Shown piece after piece: positions 54,186 to 62,106 of a stretch of DNA of 64,000 bases (position 1 is the stretch's first letter; each line of letters begins with the position of its first letter). The position numbers and the translations under genes were made by a program. This stretch comes from Roseomonas mucosa (GTDB taxonomy: Bacteria > Pseudomonadota > Alphaproteobacteria > Acetobacterales > Acetobacteraceae), in the NCBI GenBank assembly GCA_945878375.1, contig CAMDWG010000018.1, forward strand, positions 1-64,000, given 5' to 3'. The notes under the pieces were generated by a model, which ran no database searches, was not told the origin of the DNA, and saw only the letters and a list, made by a program, of their open reading frames with translations.

Positions 54186-55271
54186 CTACAGCAGCGCCAA
54201 TTGCCGGGGCGCGGCTTCCGGCGCGCGGAACTGGCTGCAATCCAGCGCGGCGCTCATCCGGCCGCGCCCATCCAGGCCGAAGCGGCTGAGCGCGAGGCGG
54301 AAGCGCTGCGCCAGCAGGTCCGCATAAGGCCCGGTGCCGGTCTGGCGCTGGCCGAAGCGGCTGTCATACAGCTGCCCCCCGCGCGTCTCCCGCACCAGCG
54401 CCAGCACCCGCGCCGCGCGGTCCGGGTGGTGCCGGGCGAGCCAGGCCTCGAACATCCCCCGGATCTCGAGCGGCAGGCGCAGCAGCACATAGCCTGCCCG
54501 CCCCGCACCCGCGCGGGCCGACATCTCCAGGATCCGCTCCAGCTCCGCGTCGTTCAGCCCGGGGATCATCGGCGCCGCCAGCACCCCCACCGGCACCCCC
54601 GCCTTCGCCAGCGCCGAGATCGCTTCCAGCCGCTTGAGCGGGGACGCCGCGCGGGGTTCCATGGCGCGGGCCAGCTTCAGGTCCAGCGTCGTCACCGACA
54701 GGCACACATGCACCAGGTTCCGCGCCGCCAGCCGCTGCAGGATATCGAGGTCGCGCAGCACCCCGGCCGATTTCGTCACGATCGTCACCGGATGGCCGAA
54801 GCGCTCCAGCACCTCCAGCACCCGCCGCGTGATGCCGAGCGTGCGTTCGACCGGCTGGTAGGGGTCGGTATTCGCCCCCAGCGCCACCGGCTTCGCCTGG
54901 TAGCCGGGCTTCGCCAGCTCCTTCTCCAGCAGCTCCGGCAGGTCGGGCTTGAACATCAGCCGCGTTTCGAAATCGAGGCCGGGCGACATGCCGACATAGG
55001 CGTGGGCGGGGCGGGCATAGCAATAGACGCAGCCATGCTCGCAGCCGCGATAGGGGTTCAGCGACCGGTCGAAGCCGATATCGGGGCTGTCATTCCAGGA
55101 CAGGGCGGATTTCGCCTTTTCCAGGATCAGCTCGGTCGGCAGGGGCGGCAGGTCGCCGAATTCGGCCGCGAGCGTGCCCCAGCCATCGTCCCAGGCCTCG
55201 GTCCGCTTGGAATCGAAGCGCACCGGCGGGTTGGTCACCGCGCCTCGGCCCTTGCGGGCCAGGACGGGCAT
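54186..55271 (-). CDS. PA0069-family radical SAM protein (SplB-like)
   Basis: A 361-residue radical SAM enzyme. The cluster motif is NPYRGCEHGCVYCYARPAH (CxxxCxxC, about residue 79). GLDFETRLMFKP and ALGANTDPYQPVERTLGITR are typical of COG1533, once named DNA repair photolyase for its similarity to spore photoproduct lyase. The true reaction is unknown. The ATG at 55271 has GGAGGAG 7-8 nt upstream; ATG 55295 and a longer frame are less supported. A LexA-type GTTC-N7-GTTC box lies 37 bp upstream. Confidence 0.9.
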   Translation of the reverse strand: MPVLARKGRGAVTNPPVRFDSKRTEAWDDGWGTLAAEFGDLPPLPTELILEKAKSALSWNDSPDIGFDRSLNPYRGCEHGCVYCYARPAHAYVGMSPGLDFETRLMFKPDLPELLEKELAKPGYQAKPVALGANTDPYQPVERTLGITRRVLEVLERFGHPVTIVTKSAGVLRDLDILQRLAARNLVHVCLSVTTLDLKLARAMEPRAASPLKRLEAISALAKAGVPVGVLAAPMIPGLNDAELERILEMSARAGAGRAGYVLLRLPLEIRGMFEAWLARHHPDRAARVLALVRETRGGQLYDSRFGQRQTGTGPYADLLAQRFRLALSRFGLDGRGRMSAALDCSQFRAPEAAPRQLALL

Positions 55272-55307
55272 GGCGAAAGCTCCTCCATCCGGCATGATCG
55301 CGGTTCC

Positions 55308-55322
55308 GTTCCTGGTGTGTTC
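55308..55322. promoter_or_regulatory. LexA-type SOS box (GTTC-N7-GTTC)
   Basis: GTTCCTGGTGTGTTC is an exact match to the alphaproteobacterial LexA recognition pattern GTTC-N7-GTTC. It lies 36 bp upstream of the SplB-like radical SAM start and 90 bp upstream of the divergent glycosyltransferase. About one chance match is expected in 64 kb, so the location is the main support. Confidence 0.5.
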
Positions 55323-55412
55323 ACGTGGGAAGGTGAGGAAATCGCTCGGGGGCGTCAAGAACAAAATGCGAATTCTTTCGGCGCCTGAAGCCCCCGTGAT
55401 CGGTCAGCGCGC

Positions 55413-56099
55413 ATGATCCCTGGCCTGTCCGTCGTGATCCCGGCGCTGAACGCGGCCGCCGGCCTGCCGGCGACCCTTGCCGCGCTGGGCGACATCCCGG
55501 CGGAGGTCGTGCTGGTGGATGGCGGCAGCACCGATGGCACCGCCGATCTCGCCGCGCAGGGCGGCGCGCTTGTGGTGCGGGCGCCGCGTGGCCGAGGCGG
55601 CCAGCTGGCCGCCGGCGCCGCCGCCGCGCGCGGCCCCTGGCTGCTGCTGCTGCATGCCGACACCGTGCTCGCCCCCGGCTGGGCGGATGCGGTGCGGGAT
55701 GCGATGCGCGATCCCGGCCGGGCGGCCTATTTCCGCTTCGCGCTGGACGATGCGGCGCCGGCCGCCCGCCGGCTGGAACGCGCGGTGGCCTGGCGCTGCC
55801 GGGTGCTCGCGCTGCCCTATGGCGACCAGGGGCTGCTGGTCCATCGGGAGTTGCTGGAGGCCGCGGGCGGCATCCGTCCGCTGCCGCTGATGGAGGATGT
55901 GGACCTCATCCGCCGCGTGGGCCGCACGCGGCTGGCGGCGCTGCCGGTCGCGGCGGTCACCAGCGCGGCGCGCTGGCGCGCCCAGGGTTATCTGCGGCGC
56001 TCCGCGCGGAACCTCGGCTGCCTCGGCCTCTGGTTCCTCGGCGTGCCGCCGCGCATCATCGCACGGGTGTATGCGAGCAGGGGAACGAGCAGGGGCTGA
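55413..56099 (+). CDS. TIGR04283-type family 2 glycosyltransferase
   Basis: A 228-residue GT-A enzyme: LSVVIPALNAAAGLPATLAAL, then VLVDGGSTDGTADLAAQ and LLLLHADTVLAPGW with the metal-binding His-Ala-Asp. The C-terminus has PLMEDVDLIRRV. This is the subfamily named for arsenosugar clusters, paired with TIGR04282 proteins. The pairing occurs here: its stop overlaps the next ATG by 1 bp. No arsenic genes are nearby, so the product may be another glycoside. Confidence 0.87.
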   Translation: MIPGLSVVIPALNAAAGLPATLAALGDIPAEVVLVDGGSTDGTADLAAQGGALVVRAPRGRGGQLAAGAAAARGPWLLLLHADTVLAPGWADAVRDAMRDPGRAAYFRFALDDAAPAARRLERAVAWRCRVLALPYGDQGLLVHRELLEAAGGIRPLPLMEDVDLIRRVGRTRLAALPVAAVTSAARWRAQGYLRRSARNLGCLGLWFLGVPPRIIARVYASRGTSRG

Positions 56100-56674
56100 T
56101 GCGGGGCGATATGGTGATCCTGTTCGCGCGCGCCCCGCGGCTTGGCGCCGTGAAGCGGCGGCTGGCGCGCGGCATCGGCGCGATGGCGGCGCTGCGCTTC
56201 TACCGCGCCCAGCTGGCCCGCACCTTGTGGCTTGCCCGCGATCCGCGCTGGCGGGTGGAGCTGGCCGTGACGCCCGACCACGCCGCCGCACGCTGGCCGC
56301 GCGGCATCGCGCGGGTGCCGCAGGGGCAGGGCGACCTTGGCGCAAGGATGGGCCGCGCGCTCGGGCGGCATCGGCGGGCGGTGCTGGTCGGCAGCGATAT
56401 CCCTGACCTGTCGCGGGACGACATCGCGGCGGCGTTCCGCGCGTTGGGCCGGGCGGACGCGGTGTTCGGCCCGGCAGAGGATGGGGGCTATTGGCTGGTC
56501 GGGCTCGGTCCCCGCCGCCCGGCGCGGCCCTTCGCGGATGTGCGCTGGTCCGGCCCGCATGCGCTTGGGGACACGCTGGCGAATTTCGCTGGCCGCCGCA
56601 TCGCGCTGCTGCGGACGCTCCGCGACGTGGACACCGCCGAGGACCTGGCCGCGATCCGTCGCGCGCGCCGTTAA
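56099..56674 (+). CDS. TIGR04282/DUF2064-type glycosyltransferase
   Basis: A 191-residue nucleotidyl-diphospho-sugar-fold protein. It begins MVILFARAPRLGAVKRRLARGIG, like the family's LGxVKTRLA loop, and has VLVGSDIPDLSRDDIAAAF plus FGPAEDGGYWLVGL (about residues 120-133). It is the usual partner of TIGR04283 enzymes; reaction and sugar are not established. Ribosomal coupling is implied by the 1-bp overlap with the upstream gene. Confidence 0.87.
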   Translation: MRGDMVILFARAPRLGAVKRRLARGIGAMAALRFYRAQLARTLWLARDPRWRVELAVTPDHAAARWPRGIARVPQGQGDLGARMGRALGRHRRAVLVGSDIPDLSRDDIAAAFRALGRADAVFGPAEDGGYWLVGLGPRRPARPFADVRWSGPHALGDTLANFAGRRIALLRTLRDVDTAEDLAAIRRARR

Positions 56675-56719
56675 CCCCCGTGCAAGCCCTGCATGCGCAG
56701 GCTGCGCATGGAGGACGCC

Positions 56720-57085
56720 ATGACCGAGACCGACCCCGCGCGCGAGCATCGCCTGGCCATCGCGAAGCACCTGGCAGAGCTGCACCGGCTGCACCTGGCG
56801 CTGGCCGCCGACAGCCGGCGCCTGAAGCTGCTGGCGCATGACGGACGGGGCCTCGCGGAGATCGAGATCGCCGCCGAGATGCTCGAACAGTACATGGCCG
56901 CGACATCGGCCTTCCTCGAGAATATGCGCGGCCGCTTCGAAGCGCGGTTGCCGTTGCTGCGCCGGGGCGAACCGCAGCGGGCGGAACGCGACCTGGGTCA
57001 CGAAGCGGCCGGGCATGGGGCGTTCTGGTACGCCTTCTCCCGCCTCTGCGTTGCGCTGAAGCAGGCAGAACGGCGGGCGGGCTGA
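56720..57085 (+). CDS. Hypothetical protein, helical
   Basis: A 121-residue protein that I do not recognise. It is rich in Ala, Leu, Glu and Arg and is predicted to be mostly helical, for example [21 protein letters not shown] and [20 protein letters not shown]. No signal peptide, cysteine pattern or catalytic motif stands out beyond one Cys near the end. The ATG at 56720 is preceded by GGAGG at 5 nt, making translation likely; in-frame ATGs at 56693 and 56708 are less well placed. It lies 45 bp after the glycosyltransferase pair and 56 bp before rnhB. Confidence 0.6.
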   Translation: MTETDPAREHRLAIAKHLAELHRLHLALAADSRRLKLLAHDGRGLAEIEIAAEMLEQYMAATSAFLENMRGRFEARLPLLRRGEPQRAERDLGHEAAGHGAFWYAFSRLCVALKQAERRAG

Positions 57086-57141
57086 GAGAGTATCTTTCCG
57101 CCGGGCTCACGCCCTTCAGCGATCTGCTCTATGCCGGCGCC

Positions 57142-57762
57142 ATGCCGGATTTCAGCCTGGAGTCGGAAAACGGGGGGCGCGTCGCCGGGCTCGACGAAGC
57201 CGGGCGCGGGCCGCTGGCGGGGCCGGTGACGGCTGCGGCGGTGGTCTTCCTGGGCCCGCCGCCGGTGGCGCTCGCCCGGCTGCTGGATGATTCCAAGAAG
57301 CTGACGGCTTCACGCCGCGACGCCGCCTTCGCCGCGCTGCGCGACGCCGCGCGCGCAGGCCTGCTGGAACACGGCATTGCGGCGGCCTCGGTGGCCGAGA
57401 TCGGCCGGCTCAACATCCTGCGCGCCAGCCAATTGGCGATGGTGCGCGCGCTGGCGCGGCTCCCCGCGCCGCCCGACCTCGCGCTGGTGGACGGCAACCA
57501 GCCGCCGCGCCTGCCCTGTGCCGTGCGCTGCGTGGTGGGCGGCGATGCGGCGAGCTTTTCCATCGCGGCGGCGTCGATCCTGGCGAAGGTGGTGCGCGAC
57601 CGGGCGATGGCGCGGCTCGACCGGCGCTGGCCGGGCTATGGCTTCGCGGCGCATCAGGGCTACCCCACGGCGGCGCATCGCGCGGCGCTCACCCGGCTCG
57701 GCCCCTGCCCGCATCACCGGCGCGGTTTTGGGCCGGTGGACCGGGCTGCGCTGGCCATCTGA
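57142..57762 (+). CDS. rnhB: Ribonuclease HII
   Basis: A 206-residue RNase H2 enzyme. The catalytic residues appear in [16 protein letters not shown] (Asp-Glu, about residues 15-30), [11 protein letters not shown] (Asp) and [14 protein letters not shown] (with the following conserved Asp). It removes ribonucleotides misinserted in DNA and RNA of hybrids. The N-terminal 13 residues are unconserved. A 68-bp tandem array starts 8 bp after the stop. Adjacency to ccrM is recurrent in alphaproteobacteria. Confidence 0.95.
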   Translation: MPDFSLESENGGRVAGLDEAGRGPLAGPVTAAAVVFLGPPPVALARLLDDSKKLTASRRDAAFAALRDAARAGLLEHGIAAASVAEIGRLNILRASQLAMVRALARLPAPPDLALVDGNQPPRLPCAVRCVVGGDAASFSIAAASILAKVVRDRAMARLDRRWPGYGFAAHQGYPTAAHRAALTRLGPCPHHRRGFGPVDRAALAI

Positions 57763-57769
57763 GCCCCAA

Positions 57770-58035
57770 CGGATCGCCGGAGGGCGCAGGCCCGAAGGGC
57801 CGAGCAGCCGGAGGCGTGAATCCGATGGCCCCCCAATCGGATCGCCGTAGGGCGCAGGCCCGAAGGGCCGAGCAGCCGGAGGCGTGAATCCGATGGCCCC
57901 CCCAATCGGATCGCCGGAGGGCGCAGGCCCGAAGGGCCGAGCATCCGGAGGCGTGAATCCGATGGCCCCCCAATCGGATCGCCGGAGGGCGCAGGCCCGA
58001 AGGGCCGAGCACCCGGAGGCGTGAATCCGATGGCC
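57770..58035. repeat. 68-bp tandem repeat array, four units
   Basis: Units start at 57770, 57838, 57907 and 57975 (68, 69, 68 and about 61 bp, the last truncated). Units are nearly identical, with isolated changes such as AGCAGCC, AGCATCC and AGCACCC. Each holds GGCCC-GAA-GGGCC and an outer CGGATCGCC/GGCG-TGA-ATCCG pairing. Each carries one GAATC, a CcrM methylation site. The array fills most of the gap between rnhB and ccrM. It is not a CRISPR array, because the units abut without unique spacers. Confidence 0.95.
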
Positions 58036-58084
58036 TCAACATTGACGCCGTGACTCGCCGCAACGCATGGTGGGTCCCCGAGTC
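57818..58084. promoter_or_regulatory. Cluster of six GANTC sites upstream of ccrM
   Basis: GANTC sites occur at 57818, 57886, 57955 and 58023 (GAATC, one per tandem unit), 58052 (GACTC) and 58080 (GAGTC), all before the ccrM ATG at 58107. At this base composition fewer than one would be expected in such a stretch. In Caulobacter, GANTC sites in the ccrM leader link its expression to replication-dependent methylation; the same is inferred here. Confidence 0.7.
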
Positions 58085-58106
58085 GCGGGGAGCAATTGGC
58101 GCCATC

Positions 58107-59195
58107 ATGGGAACGGGTCTCGACCTGACGCTGGACCAGGTCCTGGTCGGCGACTGCATCGAGACGCTGCGGTCCCTGCCGCCCGCCTCGGTCCACGCCA
58201 TCTTCGCCGATCCGCCCTACAACCTTCAGTTGAAAGGGGAATTGCGCCGGCCCGATACCTCCGTGGTCGATGCGGTGGACGATGCCTGGGACCGCTTCGA
58301 CGATTTCGCGACCTATGACGCCTTCACGCGCGAATGGCTGTCGGAATGCCGCCGCATCCTGCGCAAGGACGGCACGATGTGGGTGATCGGCAGCTACCAC
58401 AACGTCTTCCGGCTCGGCACCGCGCTGCAGGACCTCGGGTTCTGGATCCTGAACGACGTCATCTGGCGCAAGGCCAACCCGATGCCGAATTTTCGGGGGC
58501 GCCGCTTCACCAACGCGCATGAGACCCTGATCTGGGCCGCGCGCGGCCCGGAATCCCGCTATCGCTTCAACTACCAGGCGATGAAGGCGCTGAACGAGGA
58601 CCTCCAGATGCGGAGCGACTGGTTCATCCCGCTCTGCACCGGGCATGAACGCCTGCGGGATGCGGCCGGCGACAAGCTACACCCGACCCAGAAGCCCGAG
58701 GCGCTGCTGCACCGCGTGATCCTGTCCTGCACCCAGCCGGGAGAGGTGGTGCTGGACCCCTTCCTGGGCTCCGGGACCACGGCGGCGGTGGCCAAGCGGC
58801 TGGGCCGCCGCTTCATCGGCATCGAGCGTGAGGAAACCTATGCCGCCGCCGCGCGCGCCCGGCTGGCGGCGGTGGAGCCGGTGGCGGAAAGCGCGGCGCT
58901 GGCCCTGCCATCCAAGCGGGAACAGCCGCGCATCGCCTTCGGCGTGCTGGTGGAACGCGGGCTGGTGCCGGCGGGCTCGATCCTGACCGACCGGCATCGC
59001 CGCTGGCAGGCGCAGGTGGGCGCCGATGGCACGCTGCGCTGCGGCGCGGCGACGGGCTCCATCCACAAAGTCGGCGCCGACCTCCAGGCCGCGCCATCCT
59101 GCAATGGCTGGACCTTCTGGTTCCTGGAAACCCGCGACGGGCGCTTGAGGCTGCTGGACGAATTGCGGCAGGAAGCGGTGGCGCAGGGTGGCTGA
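58107..59195 (+). CDS. ccrM: Cell-cycle-regulated DNA adenine methyltransferase CcrM (GANTC)
   Basis: A 362-residue beta-class N6-adenine methyltransferase, with DPPY before FxGx[15 protein letters not shown] (about residue 31) and [19 protein letters not shown] (about 217). The C-terminal RAMA domain (about 275-355), with [16 protein letters not shown] and [10 protein letters not shown], is diagnostic of the CcrM group. It methylates GANTC after replication, and the methylation state times alphaproteobacterial gene expression. ATG 58107 fits the family start; GTG 58050 would add 19 residues. The 3' end overlaps the kinase gene by 8 bp. Confidence 0.95.
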   Translation: MGTGLDLTLDQVLVGDCIETLRSLPPASVHAIFADPPYNLQLKGELRRPDTSVVDAVDDAWDRFDDFATYDAFTREWLSECRRILRKDGTMWVIGSYHNVFRLGTALQDLGFWILNDVIWRKANPMPNFRGRRFTNAHETLIWAARGPESRYRFNYQAMKALNEDLQMRSDWFIPLCTGHERLRDAAGDKLHPTQKPEALLHRVILSCTQPGEVVLDPFLGSGTTAAVAKRLGRRFIGIEREETYAAAARARLAAVEPVAESAALALPSKREQPRIAFGVLVERGLVPAGSILTDRHRRWQAQVGADGTLRCGAATGSIHKVGADLQAAPSCNGWTFWFLETRDGRLRLLDELRQEAVAQGG

Positions 59196-59787
59196 CCGGC
59201 CGACGCTCTGGCTGATTGCCGGGCCGAATGGGGTCGGCAAGACCACCTATGCGCGCCGTTACCTGCGCGCCGTCGCCGGCACGGAGCGCTTCGTCAACCT
59301 CGATGAGATCGCCCGCGGCTTCTCCCCGCTCACGCCGACGCCGGATGCCGAGACGGCTGTGGCCGCCGCGCGGGCCGTGCTGGCCCGCTGCGCCGAGACC
59401 ATCGCCGCGCGCCGCAGTTTCGCGCTGGAGACCACGCTCGCCGGGCGGACGCATCTTCGCACGCTGGAGCACGCCAAGGCCGCGGGTTTCGCGACGACCC
59501 TGCTGTTCTGCATCCTGCCCGATGTCGAGATCGCGCTCAGCCGGATTGCCGCGCGGGTTGCCGCTGGCGGCCATGCCGTCCCGGAGGCCGACGCGCGCCG
59601 CCGCTTCCCCCGCGCCTGCGGGAATTTTGCGACCTATGCCGCCACCTGCGACCTGTGGCGAATCCTCGACACGCAATTGGCGGAGCCGCGCTTGGTTGCC
59701 TCCGGACCACCGGGCGCGATCGCGGATTCGGCGCTGCATGCCCTGCTGCCGGCCCCGCTGCGCGCGGGCGTTGCTACGCTGGGTTGA
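59188..59787 (+). CDS. Zeta-toxin-like P-loop kinase
   Basis: A 199-residue protein with Walker [18 protein letters not shown] (about residue 8), then [10 protein letters not shown] (candidate catalytic Asp) and [16 protein letters not shown], the pattern of zeta-toxin/PezT-like kinases that phosphorylate UDP-sugars or other small molecules. No epsilon-like antitoxin gene is next to it, so it may be a metabolic or stress kinase. The GTG at 59188 overlaps the ccrM stop by 8 bp. Convergent with mutY, 2 bp apart. Confidence 0.82.
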   Translation: MADRPTLWLIAGPNGVGKTTYARRYLRAVAGTERFVNLDEIARGFSPLTPTPDAETAVAAARAVLARCAETIAARRSFALETTLAGRTHLRTLEHAKAAGFATTLLFCILPDVEIALSRIAARVAAGGHAVPEADARRRFPRACGNFATYAATCDLWRILDTQLAEPRLVASGPPGAIADSALHALLPAPLRAGVATLG

Positions 59788-59789
59788 TC

Positions 59790-60857
59790 CTACCGCGCCA
59801 GCGCCAGCAGCCGGCGCATGGCCGTGGGCATCGCACCCGCCGCCGCTGCGCGATCCATGAAGCTGAAGCCGTCGGGCGCCTGGCCTGGGTGGCGGGCGCC
59901 GAGCAGCGTCATGCGAAGCTCGAAATGGGTGAAGCCGTGGGCAGCCTCGTCCGGCAGGGCCGTCCAGGACAGGCCCGGCAACGGGGCATGGGCCAGCGCC
60001 TCCGCCCGCGTCCATCTCTCCTCGCGCCAGGGTGTGCCGGGGATTTCCAGCATGCCGCCGAGAAGGCCAGCCTCCGCGCGCCGGCGCACCAGGATACGCC
60101 CGGCGGGGTCCTCGACCAGGAAATGCACGCCGTGGCGCGTGGGCCGCGCGGCCTTCGGGGATTTGCGGGGCAAGGCTTCCGCGATGCCCGCCGCCTGCGC
60201 GGCGCAGCCCCCCCGCCAGGGGCACAGCGCGCAGGCGGGGCGCTTCGGGGAGCAGATGGTCGCGCCCAGGTCGAACAGGGCCTGGGCGAAATCGCCCGGT
60301 CGCGCACGGGCGGCGGCCTGCGCCATCCAGCGCTGCGCGAGCGCATCCAGCCGCTTTTTCGCCGCCGGCAGAGGCGCTTCCTCGGCATGGATGCGGGCGG
60401 CCACGCGCTCCACATTGCCGTCGGTCGGCACCACGGGCACGCCGAAGGCGATGGCCGCCACCGCGCCCGCGGTGTAGGGACCGATGCCGGGGATGGCCCG
60501 CAGCGCCTCCACCGTGTCGGGGAAGCGGTTCAGCGCGGCCAGGGCCTTCGCCCCCGCATGCAGGTTCCGCGCGCGGGCGTAGTAGCCGAGGCCCGCCCAT
60601 TCCTCCGCCACTTCCTCCCACGGCGCGCGGGCCAGGGCGTGCAGGTCGGGGAACCGCGCCAGGAAGCGCGCGTAGCGGGGGGCGACGGCGGCAACCGTGG
60701 TCTGCTGGAGCATGACCTCCGACAGCCAGACGCGGTATGGGTCGGGCCCGCCCGGCGTGTCGCGCCAGGGCAGGCTGCGCCGGTGGCGGTCGTACCAGCC
60801 GAGCAGCGCGGCGGCGTCCGGGGCTTGGTCGGGGGCTTGGAGAGAAGGAAGGGTCAC
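59790..60857 (-). CDS. mutY: A/G-specific adenine glycosylase MutY
   Basis: A 355-residue HhH-GPD glycosylase that removes adenine mispaired with 8-oxoguanine. Motifs: RRSLPWRDTPGGPDPYRVWL at the N-terminus, QQTTVAAVAPRY, HhH IPGIGPYTAGAVAAIAFG, VPTDGNVERV with the catalytic Asp, and 4Fe-4S ligands CSPKRPACALCPWRGGC (C-x6-C-x2-C-x5-C). A C-terminal NUDIX-like domain (about 230-350) senses oxoguanine. The GTG start at 60857 is 2 bp from the divergent dciA start. Confidence 0.95.
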   Translation of the reverse strand: MTLPSLQAPDQAPDAAALLGWYDRHRRSLPWRDTPGGPDPYRVWLSEVMLQQTTVAAVAPRYARFLARFPDLHALARAPWEEVAEEWAGLGYYARARNLHAGAKALAALNRFPDTVEALRAIPGIGPYTAGAVAAIAFGVPVVPTDGNVERVAARIHAEEAPLPAAKKRLDALAQRWMAQAAARARPGDFAQALFDLGATICSPKRPACALCPWRGGCAAQAAGIAEALPRKSPKAARPTRHGVHFLVEDPAGRILVRRRAEAGLLGGMLEIPGTPWREERWTRAEALAHAPLPGLSWTALPDEAAHGFTHFELRMTLLGARHPGQAPDGFSFMDRAAAAGAMPTAMRRLLALAR

Positions 60858-60859
60858 GC

Positions 60860-61324
60860 GTGGCCAAGGATGACGATGCCAGGCGATTCCCGGGAGCCCC
60901 CCTGCCGCTCGGGTCCCTGATTCCGTCCATCACCCGCCCGGCCTTCCGCAAGAAATCGCCGGCCGGGGCGCAGATCCTGGCGGATTGGGCGCAGATCGTG
61001 GGGCCGGCGCTGGCGGCGGCGACCAGCCCGTTGCGGCTGACCTCCGGCACGCTGACGCTCGCCTGTTCCGGCCCGGTGGCGATGGAGCTTCAGCATCTGG
61101 CGCCGGAGCTGATCGGGCGGATCAACGGCCAGCTGGGCCGCGCGGTGGTGGAACGGCTGCGCTTCGTCCAGCAGGCGCCGGCCGGCAGCCCGCGCGCCGC
61201 CGCCCCCCGCCCCGCCGCCGCCCCCGTTCCCGCCTCGGTCCAGGACCGGCTGGCGGCGCTGCCGGAGGGGGAATTGCGGCTGGCGCTGGAAAACCTCGCC
61301 CGCGGCGTCTATCGGAAGGGGTGA
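60860..61324 (+). CDS. DciA/DUF721 family protein
   Basis: A 154-residue DUF721 protein: LGSLIPSITRPAFRKK, then ILADWAQIVGPALAA (the DUF721 W-xxIVG motif, about residue 38) and a KH-like fold ending in LQHLAPELIGRINGQLG. DciA proteins help load the replicative helicase DnaB where DnaC is absent. A Pro/Ala-rich tail follows. The GTG at 60860 has GGAAGGG 6 nt upstream, within the mutY coding region. It sits in the recurrent mutY-dciA-dsbA-smc order. Confidence 0.87.
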   Translation: MAKDDDARRFPGAPLPLGSLIPSITRPAFRKKSPAGAQILADWAQIVGPALAAATSPLRLTSGTLTLACSGPVAMELQHLAPELIGRINGQLGRAVVERLRFVQQAPAGSPRAAAPRPAAAPVPASVQDRLAALPEGELRLALENLARGVYRKG

Positions 61325-61379
61325 AGCTTGCCGTGTGCCCAGTCCCGGGCGCGGCCGCCTGGTTGAGGCCGGAGACTCC

Positions 61380-62102
61380 ATGAAGCTCGACCGTCGTCTT
61401 GTCGCCGTGGTTGCGACGCTGGTCCTGGTGGCGGTGGGCGCGGGGGTGTTCCTTGCCCGTCCTGGCGATACCCCGCCGCCGCCGATCGCCGTGGCCCCAG
61501 CGCCGGCGCCCGCCCCCCAGGCCAGCGCCCCCGCCGCCCCGGCCCCGTCCCCCGCCCCGGCGCAGGATGCGGTGCTGGCCGCGCGGCTGGCGGAACGCTC
61601 GATCGGGCGGCAGGACGCGCCGGTCACGGTGATCGAGTACTTCTCCCTCACCTGCGGGCATTGCGCCGCCTTCCACCGCGACACGCTGCCGCAGGTGAAG
61701 CGCGAACTGGTCGAGAGCGGGCGGCTCCGGATCGTCTATCGCGACTTCCCGCTGGACCAGACCGGGCTGATGGCCGCGATGGTCGCCCGCGCCCTGCCGG
61801 CGGAACGCTACGACGCCTTCATCGCCACCCTTTTCGCCACCCAGGATCGCTGGGCCTTCAACCGCAACGCCGATCCGCGGGTGGAGCTGTTCCGCATCGC
61901 CGCCCTGGCGGGCATGTCGCAGGAAACCTTCGATTCGGTGATCGCCGACGAGGCGCTCGCGCGCGGAATCATGGAAGCGCGGGTGGCCGGACAGGCGGCG
62001 CATAATGTCAGCTCCACGCCGACCTTCGTCTTCGGCAGCCGCGTGGTGCCGGGCAACATGCCCTTCGACCGCTTCGCGCAGAACGTGACCGAGGCGCGCT
62101 GA
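61380..62102 (+). CDS. Membrane-anchored DsbA-family thioredoxin-like protein
   Basis: A 240-residue protein: one N-terminal transmembrane anchor (LVAVVATLVLVAVGAGVFLA), a periplasmic Pro/Ala-rich linker (about 35-75), then a DsbA/DsbG-type thioredoxin domain with active site LTCGHCAAFH (CGHC, about residue 98) and cis-Pro STPTFVFG. It likely oxidises or isomerises periplasmic disulfides. GGAG lies 5 nt before the ATG. It is 4 bp upstream of smc. Confidence 0.9.
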   Translation: MKLDRRLVAVVATLVLVAVGAGVFLARPGDTPPPPIAVAPAPAPAPQASAPAAPAPSPAPAQDAVLAARLAERSIGRQDAPVTVIEYFSLTCGHCAAFHRDTLPQVKRELVESGRLRIVYRDFPLDQTGLMAAMVARALPAERYDAFIATLFATQDRWAFNRNADPRVELFRIAALAGMSQETFDSVIADEALARGIMEARVAGQAAHNVSSTPTFVFGSRVVPGNMPFDRFAQNVTEAR

Positions 62103-62106
62103 GCGG

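Noticed and set aside
57770..58035. Possible CRISPR array
   Set aside because: The four 68-bp units abut one another without unique spacers, and no cas genes are nearby.
57714..58646. 310-codon minus-strand frame across the tandem array
   Set aside because: Its repeated [15 protein letters not shown] peptide is just the array read antisense, and its upstream part is antisense to ccrM.
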